Shown here: positions 15,917-24,058 of the stretch, piece by piece
Position numbering within the stretch: the first letter of the stretch is position 1
How the letters are laid out: each line of letters begins with the position of its first letter
Source of the DNA: Sphingomonadales bacterium
GTDB taxonomy: Bacteria > Pseudomonadota > Alphaproteobacteria > Sphingomonadales > Sphingomonadaceae
DNA length: 64,000 nucleotides
Direction: 5' to 3'
Assembly (NCBI GenBank): GCA_016720115.1
Contig: JADJXT010000002.1
Coordinates: 124,001 to 188,000 of the forward strand
Translations under genes and position numbers: made by a program
The notes under the pieces: generated by a model
Databases searched by the model: none
The model's input: the letters and a program-made list of their open reading frames with translations, nothing else
What the model was told of the DNA's origin: nothing

Positions 15917-16422
15917 TGAGCAAGCTTGGCGACAATCTGAAATCGGCAACCGAAACGGCTCGCGAAAGTATCGCACATGCGGGCGAAAAAGCCCGTGACG
16001 CCAGCACGGCCGCCAAACGCTCCGCCACTGCTGCTGCCGAAAAAAGCAAGGCTGTTGCCGCGCGCAGTGTCGAGAGTTCGAAGCAACTGGCGAAGAAGGC
16101 TGGCAAAGCCTCCAGCGAAGGTATCGAAAAAAACCCCCTCGCCATCGTCGCTGGCGGTATCGCCATCGGCGCGATCATCGGCATGTTGCTGCCGAAAACG
16201 GAGCGTGAGAAGAAAGTCCTCGGCAAGGCTGGCAAAGCCATCAATGAAACCGCCAGGCGTGCCGCAAACGCAGCCAAGGATGCCGGCAAGGCGAAGGTGA
16301 GCGAAGTCGGCCTCAGCAGCGATGCGATGCGTGACCAGTTCCGCGATCTGGTCACCAAGGCGAGCGAGGCCGTCAAGGCCGCTGGTCAGGCAGCCGCCAA
16401 AGAGGCGCGCAAGCCCGACTAA
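15916..16422 (+). CDS. Alanine/lysine-rich DUF883-like membrane protein
   Basis: A 168-residue protein. The N-terminal half is Ala/Lys/Ser-rich amphipathic helix (LEA-like), followed by a Gly/Ile-rich hydrophobic segment (residues 77-94, LAIVAGGIAIGAIIGMLL) and another Ala/Lys-rich helical half. The resemblance to the first gene of the cassette suggests duplication and divergence. Likely an envelope or stress-associated protein; no defined biochemical function. Confidence 0.68.
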   Translation: MSKLGDNLKSATETARESIAHAGEKARDASTAAKRSATAAAEKSKAVAARSVESSKQLAKKAGKASSEGIEKNPLAIVAGGIAIGAIIGMLLPKTEREKKVLGKAGKAINETARRAANAAKDAGKAKVSEVGLSSDAMRDQFRDLVTKASEAVKAAGQAAAKEARKPD

Positions 16423-16504
16423 TTGCTACTGGCCTTTCCTTGCCGAACTCGCTAAGGGCGCCGCCAAGCCGTAACGGCACCCTCTCTCAAGCAAGGAAAT
16501 GGCA

Positions 16505-16732
16505 ATGGCTCAGGCCAAATTGCATCTGGTATTTGGCGGACGCGTAAAAGATCCGCAGACGCTCGATTTTTGCGAACTCGACAAGCTTGATATCGTCGGT
16601 ATTTTTGCCGACTATAGCGAAGCGGAGGAAGCATGGCGCAGTTCGGCCCAGCGAACGGTCGATGATGCAGAAATGAAATATGTCGTCGTGCACCTGCACA
16701 AGTTGCTTGAGCCTGACCAGCAGATCGGTTGA
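16505..16732 (+). CDS. DUF4170 family protein
   Basis: A ~75-residue soluble protein (KLHLVFGGRVKD, LDIVGIFADYSEAEEAWRS, YVVVHLHKLL) that matches the small DUF4170 family of alphaproteobacteria, whose function is unknown. AAGGA at 16493-16497 is seven bases from this ATG; an ATG six bases earlier is too close to it. Confidence 0.78.
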   Translation: MAQAKLHLVFGGRVKDPQTLDFCELDKLDIVGIFADYSEAEEAWRSSAQRTVDDAEMKYVVVHLHKLLEPDQQIG

Positions 16733-16735
16733 CGC

Positions 16736-17377
16736 TCAGGCGTTGCGATAGCGCCAGTTCAGAAGCGGCCAGGTCAGCGCAAGTCCAGCGACAAATCCCC
16801 CAATATGCGCCCATATGGCGATATTGACGCCGATGCCCGGCCCGACAAAGCCCAGCATCAGATTGAACGCTACCCAGGCGACGAGCAGTTGCAGCGCGTG
16901 AACCAGCTTTCCCGAAACACGCCCCCAGTCCTTCGGTCGATTGCGAGGAAATAGCTGCATATGGGCGGCAAAGAGCGCTGATATGGCTCCGCTGGCGCCG
17001 ACCACCGGCATGGGCGACTGCGGGTGCGCAGCAATTTCTGCGATTGCCGCGCCGATTATCCCTGCGCCATAGACGATCGCCATGCTTTTGCTGCCCAGAA
17101 CACGTTCAAGATTTGCGCCGACCATCAGCAGCATCAGCATGTTGAGCGTCACATGCAATATGCCGCCGTGCAGGAAAGCCGAGCTAAGCGGCGTCAGCCA
17201 GACAGGCAGCATATAGCCGACATCCCCGAATACACCGTCACCCAGCGTAAAGCGCGCAGGTATCAAGGCACCGGCCACCGTAACCGGCGCGTAGAGGCCG
17301 GGTATCAGCGCAAGCACTGCCAGCGCGATGTTGATCGCAGCTATTGTCTTGGTAACGGGGCCAGCAGCAGAAAGCAT
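16736..17377 (-). CDS. Rhomboid family intramembrane serine protease
   Basis: A 213-residue protein with about six membrane helices. Rhomboid hallmarks are in order: HVTLN (H75, N79) in TM2, catalytic serine S129 in GASG, and catalytic histidine H191 in WAHIGGF. It should cleave membrane substrates within the bilayer. Substrates are unknown. It lies downstream of greA on the same strand, 26 bases away. Confidence 0.92.
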   Translation of the reverse strand: MLSAAGPVTKTIAAINIALAVLALIPGLYAPVTVAGALIPARFTLGDGVFGDVGYMLPVWLTPLSSAFLHGGILHVTLNMLMLLMVGANLERVLGSKSMAIVYGAGIIGAAIAEIAAHPQSPMPVVGASGAISALFAAHMQLFPRNRPKDWGRVSGKLVHALQLLVAWVAFNLMLGFVGPGIGVNIAIWAHIGGFVAGLALTWPLLNWRYRNA

Positions 17378-17403
17378 TGCCTATTCCTGCCAGAAAGGGA
17401 CGC

Positions 17404-17880
17404 TCAAATGAACTCGATCTTCTCGATCAGGTAATATTTGTCGCCTGACGGCACGGTCACTTCGACTTCTTCCTCGACTTGCCGCCCGATCAATGCACGC
17501 CCCAGCGGCGAATTGTAGCTGATGCGGCCAACCTTGGCGTCTGCCTCTGCCTCACCGACAACCTGATAGCGCACCGGCTTGTCATCTTCGTCGAGCAAGG
17601 TAACGGTTGCCCCGAATACCACCTTGTCGCCCGAAAGCGTCGTCGGATCGATAATCTGCGCGCGGCTGATCTTGTCTTCGATGTCCGAAATCGACGCCTC
17701 GACCTGGCCCTGGCGTTCCTTGGCGGCATGATATTCGGCATTTTCCGAAAGGTCGCCATGCGCGCGCGCTTCTTCGATCGCGTCGATGATGGTCGGACGC
17801 TCCTCGCGCAACCGCTTGAGATCGGCAGTCAGCTTCTCGAACCCTTCTGCCAGCATCGGCATTTTGTCCATCGTCGCCAT
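17404..17880 (-). CDS. greA: Transcription elongation factor GreA
   Basis: The 158-residue form is the family's usual length. The N-terminal coiled-coil holds the acidic tip ENAEYHAAKERQ (about residues 46-57, HGDLSENAEYH), and the C-terminal FKBP-like domain contains SYNSPLGRALIGR. It rescues backtracked RNA polymerase. The ATG at 17880 is preferred over 17892 because family members begin near MATMDKMPML and an AAGGA lies upstream. Confidence 0.95.
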   Translation of the reverse strand: MATMDKMPMLAEGFEKLTADLKRLREERPTIIDAIEEARAHGDLSENAEYHAAKERQGQVEASISDIEDKISRAQIIDPTTLSGDKVVFGATVTLLDEDDKPVRYQVVGEAEADAKVGRISYNSPLGRALIGRQVEEEVEVTVPSGDKYYLIEKIEFI

Positions 17881-17961
17881 GCTACTCGTCATCCTTCAGT
17901 CAAAAACTCTCTCGGGGCCGGAGGGCCAGCCCGCAATTTTTCAGCAATATGGGGGGTGCTG

Positions 17962-20900
17962 TTACCCTCTATGATAGTCCTGAAGCGTGCGAACTTCAAG
18001 TTTTCTTGCTTTCAGGGCTTCGATGGCCTGTGCAGCAGCCAGTGATGCGCTGGCTGTTGTGAAATAGCTGACCTTGTTCACCAGCGCCGAACGGCGAATG
18101 TCTTCGCTGTCTTTCAGGCTCTGCCAACCCTCGGTTGTGTTGAACACCAGCACGATTTCACCATCGATGATCTTATCGACGATATGCGGGCGTCCCTGCG
18201 CCACCTTGTTGACACGTTCCACGTCAATGCCCTGCCCTTGCAGGTAATCCGCGGTGCCTCCCGTGGCGCATGCTGTGAAGCCCATAGCGATGAGCTTGAC
18301 GACAGCGGGCACGATATGCGGCTTGTCGCTGTCTTTCACCGAAACAAAGAGTTTGCCCGATTGCGGCAAGCTCATCCCCGCGCCCAATTGCGCCTTGGCA
18401 AATGCGGTGGCGAAATCCTTGTCGATGCCCATCACTTCGCCCGTCGATTTCATTTCGGGGCTCAACACCGGATCGACGCCGGGGAAACGGTTGAACGGGA
18501 AGACAGCTTCCTTGACCGCGATATAATCGACGTCGAGGTTGATTTCGGGCAAGTTCGTCAGCTTCTCCCCAGCCATCACGCGCGCGGCGATCTTGGCGAT
18601 CGGTGCGCCGATAGCCTTGGCGACAAAGGGCACGGTGCGCGATGCGCGCGGGTTCACCTCGATCAGGTAAACCTTGCCCTCCTTCACTGCAAATTGCGCG
18701 TTCATCAGGCCCTTTACCTTCAGGCTGCGCGCCAGCAATTCGGCCTGGCGACGGATTTCGGCGACGATATCGGCAGGCAGACTGTAGGGCGGCAAGGTGC
18801 AGGCACTGTCGCCCGAATGGACACCCGCTTCCTCGATATGCTGGAGGATACCCGCCACGACGACATCATCGCCATCGGCCACGCAATCGACGTCAACTTC
18901 CACCGCATCGCGCAGATAGCGGTCGATCAGCACAGGGCTGTCGCCTGATACGCGCACGGCGGTTTCGATGTAATTTTCCAGCTGCGCCTGCGTGTCGACA
19001 ATCTCCATCGCTCGCCCGCCAAGCACATAGCTGGGCCGCATCAGCACCGGATAGCCGATCTTTTCGGCCACCGCGATCGCCTCTTCGCGGCTGCGCGCGA
19101 TGCCGTTTTCGGGCTGTTTGAGCTTCAGCTTGTTGATCAGCGCGGCAAATCGCTCGCGGTCTTCGGCCAGATCGATGGCATCGGGCGAGGTGCCGAGGAT
19201 CGGAATTCCGGCATCTTCCAGTGCCTTGGCCAGATTCAGCGGGGTCTGGCCGCCAAACTGCACGATCACGCCCTTCAGCTTGCCATTCTGCTGCTCGACA
19301 TGCAGGATTTCGAGCACATCCTCTGCGGTCAGCGGCTCGAAATAGAGCCGGTCCGACGTGTCATAGTCGGTCGAAACCGTTTCCGGATTGCAGTTGACCA
19401 TGATCGTCTCATAGCCCGCCTCTTCGAGCGCAAAGCAGGCGTGGACGCAGCAATAGTCGAACTCGATCCCCTGCCCGATCCGGTTGGGGCCGCCGCCCAG
19501 GATCACCACCTTTTCGCGGTTCGAAGGCTGTGCCTCGCATTCAGGCTCGCCAAAGGTGGGGGCCTCATAGGTCGAGTACATGTAGGGCGTTTTTGCCTCA
19601 AACTCGGCGGCGCAGGTATCGATCCGCTTGAACACCGGGCGCACGCCCAGCTTGTGGCGCGCTTTGCGCACTTCTGCCTCGGTAATCCCGCCGGTCATTG
19701 CGACGATGGCCTCGCGGATCAGGCCCGAGCCGCGCCGGATCGCCGATTCCATGCCCGGACGGACATGTGCGGATTCAAGCGCGAGGAAGGCCAGACGTTT
19801 GTCGCTGAAACCCATGGCTTTCAGGCGACGCATCCCCTCGGCATCCTGCGGGATTCCGTTGGTTTTGACTTCCTCTTCCGCCGCGACGATTTCGGCCATG
19901 CGTTCAAGGAACCAGGGATCGAATTTCGAATATTGGTGCACTTCGGCAACCGACATGCCCTCACGCAGCGCCTGTGCCGCAACCAGCAACCGGTCCGGCG
20001 TCGCACGGGTCAACGCCGCTGCGAGTTCGTCCTTGGGCGCGCCCTTGAGTTCATCGACATAGTTGAAACCCGAAAGCCCGGTTTCCAGGCCTCGCAACGC
20101 CTTTTGCATCGATTCGTGGATATTGCGGCCGATCGCCATCACCTCGCCCACCGATTTCATCGCGGTGGACAGCAGTGGCTCCGATCCCTTGAACTTTTCA
20201 AAGGCAAAGCGCGGGATTTTGGTGACGACATAGTCGATGGTCGGCTCAAACGACGCGGGTGTCGCGCCGGTAATGTCATTCTCGATCTCGTCGAGCGTGT
20301 AACCCACCGCCAGTTTCGCAGCGACCTTGGCAATCGGAAAGCCGGTCGCCTTGGAGGCCAGCGCCGACGAACGCGAGACGCGCGGGTTCATCTCGATCAC
20401 GATCAGGCGGCCATCCTTCGGATTGACTGCGAACTGTACGTTCGAACCACCTGTTTCAACACCAATTTTGCGCAAGGTCGCGATGCTCGCGTTGCGCATG
20501 ATCTGATATTCCTTGTCGGTCAGCGTCAGCGCAGGGGCAACGGTGATGCTGTCGCCGGTATGCACGCCCATAGGATCGATATTTTCGATCGAGCAGATGA
20601 TGATGGCATTGTCCTTTTTATCGCGGACAACCTCCATCTCATATTCTTTCCAACCGAGAAGCGACTCCTCGATCAGCACCTCGGTCGTCGGGCTAGCATC
20701 GAGACCGCCGGTGACGATCTGGATGAACTCGTCGCGATTATAGGCAATCCCGCCACCAGTGCCGCCCATGGTGAAGCTGGGGCGGATGATCGCAGGCAGG
20801 CCGGTGCGTTCGAGCACGGTCAGCGCCTCTTCGAGTGTATGGGCGATGCCCGAACGGGCTGATTCGAGGCCGATCTTGTCCATCGCATTGCGGAATTTGA

Positions 20901-21315
20901 TGCGGTCCTCGGCTTTGTCGATGGCTTCGGCGGTCGCGCCGATCATCTCGACATCATATTTTGCCAGCGTGCCATTGGCCTCCAGCGCCAGCGCGGTGTT
21001 CAGCGCAGTCTGCCCGCCCATGGTGGGCAACACGGCCATTTTCTCGTGCGGATATTTGGCGCGCTCGTTTTCGATGATCCTTGCGACCACTTCCGGCGTG
21101 ATCGGCTCGACATAGGTGGAGCCATGATCCCCGACCATTTCCGGATCGGTCATAATCGTTGCCGGGTTGGAGTTGACGAGGATGATGCGATAGCCCTCCT
21201 CCCGCAAAGCCTTGCAAGCCTGCGTACCCGAATAATCAAATTCGCACGCCTGCCCGATAATGATCGGGCCGGCGCCGATGATGAGGATGGATTGGATGTC
21301 AGTGCGTTTGGGCAT
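17962..21315 (-). CDS. carB: Carbamoyl-phosphate synthase large subunit
   Basis: The 1117-residue protein contains two tandem ATP-grasp halves (each starting near ILIIGAGPIIIGQ and VVILGGGPNRIGQ), an oligomerisation region between them and a C-terminal MGS-like allosteric domain. It makes carbamoyl phosphate from bicarbonate, ammonia (delivered by CarA) and two ATP for arginine and pyrimidine synthesis. The start MPKRTDIQSI at 21315 matches the family; an ATG four codons upstream is possible. The upstream small gene overlaps the start by 17 bases. Confidence 0.98.
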   Translation of the reverse strand: MPKRTDIQSILIIGAGPIIIGQACEFDYSGTQACKALREEGYRIILVNSNPATIMTDPEMVGDHGSTYVEPITPEVVARIIENERAKYPHEKMAVLPTMGGQTALNTALALEANGTLAKYDVEMIGATAEAIDKAEDRIKFRNAMDKIGLESARSGIAHTLEEALTVLERTGLPAIIRPSFTMGGTGGGIAYNRDEFIQIVTGGLDASPTTEVLIEESLLGWKEYEMEVVRDKKDNAIIICSIENIDPMGVHTGDSITVAPALTLTDKEYQIMRNASIATLRKIGVETGGSNVQFAVNPKDGRLIVIEMNPRVSRSSALASKATGFPIAKVAAKLAVGYTLDEIENDITGATPASFEPTIDYVVTKIPRFAFEKFKGSEPLLSTAMKSVGEVMAIGRNIHESMQKALRGLETGLSGFNYVDELKGAPKDELAAALTRATPDRLLVAAQALREGMSVAEVHQYSKFDPWFLERMAEIVAAEEEVKTNGIPQDAEGMRRLKAMGFSDKRLAFLALESAHVRPGMESAIRRGSGLIREAIVAMTGGITEAEVRKARHKLGVRPVFKRIDTCAAEFEAKTPYMYSTYEAPTFGEPECEAQPSNREKVVILGGGPNRIGQGIEFDYCCVHACFALEEAGYETIMVNCNPETVSTDYDTSDRLYFEPLTAEDVLEILHVEQQNGKLKGVIVQFGGQTPLNLAKALEDAGIPILGTSPDAIDLAEDRERFAALINKLKLKQPENGIARSREEAIAVAEKIGYPVLMRPSYVLGGRAMEIVDTQAQLENYIETAVRVSGDSPVLIDRYLRDAVEVDVDCVADGDDVVVAGILQHIEEAGVHSGDSACTLPPYSLPADIVAEIRRQAELLARSLKVKGLMNAQFAVKEGKVYLIEVNPRASRTVPFVAKAIGAPIAKIAARVMAGEKLTNLPEINLDVDYIAVKEAVFPFNRFPGVDPVLSPEMKSTGEVMGIDKDFATAFAKAQLGAGMSLPQSGKLFVSVKDSDKPHIVPAVVKLIAMGFTACATGGTADYLQGQGIDVERVNKVAQGRPHIVDKIIDGEIVLVFNTTEGWQSLKDSEDIRRSALVNKVSYFTTASASLAAAQAIEALKARKLEVRTLQDYHRG

Positions 21316-21703
21316 TAAAACTCTCATAGTCGCTCAATTCGGCGATCTTGATTTGAAATTTGCAGGCTTGGGATTCGGCTGATTTTGGCAACGCAGGATC
21401 GCCCAAAATCTTGTTGAGCTCAGAGAAGCTCAGAGCACTTTTATTGGCCTTTTCAAATTTGTAGAGGTTGGTGCCGTCTTTCCACATCATTGTGTCAGCT
21501 AGCCGCCAAGAGTGCTTTTCGGCGACCGCAATAACATCCGGGATTTGGGCAGGCATAGCCACAATCCTGAACCACTCTTGCTTGTCCAAAAAAGCATCTA
21601 CCTCGTCACTTCGCTTGCCGTACCAGCGTTTCAACAAAAAGAGACCAACCCCAACAAGAGCAAAAACTCCTAATCGTTGCAGCCAGTCGAAGGGGGCACT
21701 CAT
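21299..21703 (-). CDS. Small membrane-anchored protein between carA and carB
   Basis: A 134-residue protein with one N-terminal membrane helix (about residues 9-25, LGVFALVGVGLFLLKRWYG) and a soluble domain that I do not recognise (YKFEKANKSALSFSELNKIL). Its ATG overlaps the carA stop (ATGA), and its own stop lies inside the carB 5' end, so it is translationally coupled to both. The position suggests a connection with carbamoyl-phosphate synthase, but co-expression is all the sequence shows. Codon use is slightly less GC-biased than in carA and carB. Confidence 0.75.
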   Translation of the reverse strand: MSAPFDWLQRLGVFALVGVGLFLLKRWYGKRSDEVDAFLDKQEWFRIVAMPAQIPDVIAVAEKHSWRLADTMMWKDGTNLYKFEKANKSALSFSELNKILGDPALPKSAESQACKFQIKIAELSDYESFNAQTH

Positions 21704-22938
21704 CCCATCATCCCCGCGAATTTCTCGAAGAGATAATGGCTGTCCTGCGGGCCGGGGCTCGCTTCGGGGTGATATTGCACGGCAAAGGCGGGCTGGTCGG
21801 TGAGTTCGAAACCACAATTGCTGCCGTCGAACAGGCTGGTGTGCGTTGCGCGGGCATTGGCGGGCAGCGTTTCGACGTTGACCGCAAAGCCGTGGTTCAT
21901 GCTGGTAATTTCGACCGCGCCGTCGGATAGGCGCTTCACTGGATGGTTCGCGCCGCGATGGCCCTGGTGCATCTTCTCGGTCTTTGCGCCCACAGCCAGC
22001 GCGAGCATCTGGTGGCCAAGGCAGATGCCGAACAGCGGCTTCTTGGTTTCCAGCCACTGGCGGATCACCGGCACCGCATATTCCCCCGTCGCCGCCGGGT
22101 CGCCGGGTCCGTTGGAGAGGAACAGGCCATCGGGCTGGTGCGCCATGATGTCTTCGAAGCTTGCGGTTGCGGGAACGACGGTCACTTCGCAGCCGGTATC
22201 GACCAGGTTGCGCAAAATGTTGCGTTTTATGCCATAATCTATGGCGACGACCTTGGGCTTTCTCCCCTCCCGCTTGCGGGAGAGGTCGGGGGTGGGCTGT
22301 GTCGAGGGTGAGGACTGCCCACCCCTAGCCCCTCCCGTAAGCGGGAGGGGGGATTTGGCGTACCCCTGCCCCAGCTTCCAAAGCCCTTCATCCCAGCCAT
22401 AGCTCTGCAGCGTGGTCACATCCTTGGCGAGATCCATCCCCTCCAGCCCCGGCCATGCCTTTGCCTGTGCCAGCAAGGCGGGGATATCGAATGTGCCATT
22501 CGCGCTATGCGCAATCACCGCATTGGGCGCGCCTTTCAGACGGATCAGGCGGGTCAGCGCGCGGGTATCGACCCCCGACAGGCCGATACGGCCATTGGCC
22601 GCCATCCAGTCACGGAAATGCTGGGTCGCGCGGAAACTGGAGGGGTTGGTAACATCCTGCCGCACGATGGCACCCAGCGCGTGCGGGTTGATCGCCTCGA
22701 TATCTTCAAGGTTCGTGCCGACATTGCCGATATGCGGGAAGGTGAAGCTGATGATCTGCCCGGCATAGCTGGGGTCGGTCATCACCTCCTGATAGCCGGT
22801 CATCGCGGTGTTGAAGCAGACTTCGCCGACTGCGCTGCCTTCGGCACCAAAGCCCCTGCCCCAGATCACCTCTCCACTGGCCAAAACCAATACGCCTGTC
22901 GCTCCGGTGGGCGCGCGCGTAGTGGTAGGGTCAGCCAT
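21700..22938 (-). CDS. carA: Carbamoyl-phosphate synthase small (glutaminase) subunit with repeat-encoded insertion
   Basis: A 412-residue class I glutamine amidotransferase that supplies ammonia to CarB. The N-terminal CarA domain spans residues 13-190. The GATase domain contains NGPGDP, catalytic C306 in GICLGHQ, and the His/Glu of QYHPEASPGP. Residues of about 195-227 (KSPLPLTGGARGG ... DLSRKREG) have no counterpart in normal CarA. They are the in-frame translation of a palindromic repeat placed exactly between the two domains (from KLGQGYA to KVVAIDYG). All catalytic motifs are intact, so the protein is expected to work. Confidence 0.95.
   Translation of the reverse strand: MADPTTTRAPTGATGVLVLASGEVIWGRGFGAEGSAVGEVCFNTAMTGYQEVMTDPSYAGQIISFTFPHIGNVGTNLEDIEAINPHALGAIVRQDVTNPSSFRATQHFRDWMAANGRIGLSGVDTRALTRLIRLKGAPNAVIAHSANGTFDIPALLAQAKAWPGLEGMDLAKDVTTLQSYGWDEGLWKLGQGYAKSPLPLTGGARGGQSSPSTQPTPDLSRKREGRKPKVVAIDYGIKRNILRNLVDTGCEVTVVPATASFEDIMAHQPDGLFLSNGPGDPAATGEYAVPVIRQWLETKKPLFGICLGHQMLALAVGAKTEKMHQGHRGANHPVKRLSDGAVEITSMNHGFAVNVETLPANARATHTSLFDGSNCGFELTDQPAFAVQYHPEASPGPQDSHYLFEKFAGMMG
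22264..22352. repeat. MITE-like palindromic element, family C, inserted in frame in carA
   Basis: Two copies of the family C end (CTCCCGCTTGCGGGAG with GGGGGTGGGC, and the inverted GCCCACCCCTAG with CTCCCGTAAGCGGGAG) face each other across only ~19 bases. The ends match the inverted repeats of the DUF559 element at 23624-24052. It introduces no stop codon in the carA frame. Confidence 0.85.
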
Positions 22939-23025
22939 GGTGGCGGTCCTTTTTCAATAGAGTTTCTGGCGATGTCGCTAAGGCACCGCGCCTAGACACC
23001 GCCAACCCAACCGTCAATGCCAATA

Positions 23026-23116
23026 CGTCATGCTGGACCTGTTTCAGCATCCATTTTTCCGCCGAAACCAATGTTCGCTGTGGATAGATGGACCCTGAAA
23101 CAAGTTCAGGGTGACG
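23026..23116. repeat. Dispersed palindromic repeat, family A, copy 2
   Basis: Inverted arms CGTCATGCTGGACCTGTTTCA and TGAAACAAGTTCAGGGTGACG delimit 91 bases in the carA-yqeY divergent spacer. It is a shorter version of the copy at 2957-3068. The remainder of the 232-base spacer must hold both promoters; I cannot call them with confidence. Confidence 0.85.
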
Positions 23117-23170
23117 ATATTGCCTGTCTTGGCTATTCATTCGCCCACATTACCAATCCTGAGAGAAACC

Positions 23171-23623
23171 ATGATTCGAGACGATATAAAGGCGGCGCAG
23201 GTCGCGGCAATGAAGGCTGGCGAGAAAGACAGGCTGGCGGCAGTGCGGCTGATCCTCGCCAAATTGAAGGATCGCGATATCGAACTGCGCACGGCCACCA
23301 ATGTGCCGGATGACGACGCAATCGTCGTCGAAGTTCTGCAGAAAATGGTCAAGCAGCGCCGCGAATCGATTGCACTGTACGAACAGGGCGGGCGACAGGA
23401 ACTGGCCGATGTCGAAAAGGCCGAGCTGGCGGTCATCGAAACCTTCCTGCCCGCGCAGATGAGCGATGAAGAAACCACCGCCGCCATCGAAGCGATCAAG
23501 GCCGAACTCGGCGCCAGCAGCGTCAAGGATATGGGCCGGGTGATGGCCACGCTCAAGGAACGCCACGCGGCGAGCCTCGACATGGGCAAGGCCAGCGCAC
23601 TGGTGAAGGCGGCGTTGAGCTAA
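23171..23623 (+). CDS. GatB/YqeY domain-containing protein
   Basis: A 150-residue protein that matches the YqeY family: IRDDIKAAQVAAMKAGEKDRLAAVRLILAKLK at the start, then the C-terminal helical domain shared with GatB/GatE (FLPAQMSDEET, VKDMGRVMATLKERHAASLDMGKAS). The family is associated with tRNA-dependent amidation by fold only; YqeY's own role is unclear. It often lies next to dnaG, as here. The inverted-repeat element begins at the base after its stop codon. Confidence 0.93.
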   Translation: MIRDDIKAAQVAAMKAGEKDRLAAVRLILAKLKDRDIELRTATNVPDDDAIVVEVLQKMVKQRRESIALYEQGGRQELADVEKAELAVIETFLPAQMSDEETTAAIEAIKAELGASSVKDMGRVMATLKERHAASLDMGKASALVKAALS

Positions 23624-23663
23624 GTCCCCCTCCCGCTTGCGGGAGGGGTTAGGGGTGGGCAGT
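23624..23663 (+). repeat. Family C left inverted repeat
   Basis: The sequence starts GTCCCCCTCCCGCTTGCGGG and ends AGGGGTTAGGGGTGGGCAGT. It is itself palindromic at its outer end (CTCCCGCTTGCGGGAG). Its partner is at 24013-24052, in opposite orientation with one mismatch. Confidence 0.92.
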
Positions 23664-23671
23664 ATCAACAG

Positions 23672-24058
23672 ATGGGAAATACTCCGGCCTACAACCGACC
23701 GACCGCCAGAGCGCAAAAGCTACGCCACGCCGCGACCGATGCAGAGCGGCTGCTGTGGCAGCAGTTGAGCGGTAAAAAGTTGGATGGTTTCAAGTTCAGC
23801 CGCCAAATACCTATTGCTACATTCATTTGTGACTTTGTCTGTCGTATGGAAAAACTCGTTGTCGAACTCGACGGTCAGCATCATGGGGATCAGCTGGCCT
23901 ATGACGAATTTCGAACCAGACAGTTGGAAATACTGGGATATCGGGTTCTGCGGTTTTCAAATCCGGAGATTTTCCAGAATATGGAGGGAGTGCTAATACA
24001 AATCAGGGAGGCACTGCCCACCCCTAACCCCTCCCGCAGGCGGGAGGGGGACAGTTGA
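23672..24058 (+). CDS. DUF559 domain protein (Vsr/PD-(D/E)xK-like endonuclease)
   Basis: A 128-residue protein matching the DUF559 family: TDAERLLWQQL near residue 22, then the nuclease-like core with D54 (FICDFVC), E65 and D67 (VVELDG), H70, and GYRVLRFSNPEI at residues 89-100. This acidic core resembles very-short-patch-repair and restriction-type endonucleases. Residues from about 115 onward (LPTPNPSRRREGDS) are encoded by the right inverted repeat, and the stop codon lies outside the element. The stop overlaps the dnaG TTG start (TTGA). DNA cleavage is inferred from family and motif; the target is unknown. Its ribosome site is weak. Confidence 0.88.
   Translation: MGNTPAYNRPTARAQKLRHAATDAERLLWQQLSGKKLDGFKFSRQIPIATFICDFVCRMEKLVVELDGQHHGDQLAYDEFRTRQLEILGYRVLRFSNPEIFQNMEGVLIQIREALPTPNPSRRREGDS
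24013..24052 (-). repeat. Family C right inverted repeat
   Basis: Inverted copy of 23624-23663, beginning ACTGCCCACCCCTAACCCCT and ending CGGGAGGGGGAC. It encodes the C-terminal tail of the DUF559 protein. Its final GGGAGGGGGAC lies just before the dnaG TTG and can serve as the ribosome binding site. Confidence 0.92.

Larger units (their letters stand above)
23624..24052 (+). mobile_element. Candidate mobile element: DUF559 nuclease gene between 40-bp inverted repeats
   Basis: The 429-base unit is bounded by inverted repeats of 40 bases that match at 39 positions, and it encloses one gene, a DUF559 endonuclease-like protein. The left end abuts the yqeY stop, and the right end lies two bases before the dnaG start, so the element replaces the whole intergenic region. 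No clear target-site duplication is seen (flanks TAA and AGT). There is no DDE or Y1/HUH transposase gene in or near it. Mobility is inferred from structure and from the gene-less relative in carA. Confidence 0.7.

Noticed and set aside
19300..20862. 520-codon plus-strand ORF inside carB
   Set aside because: It mirrors the carB codons, is rich in His, Arg and Gly and has no recognisable domain; a typical antisense shadow in high-GC DNA.
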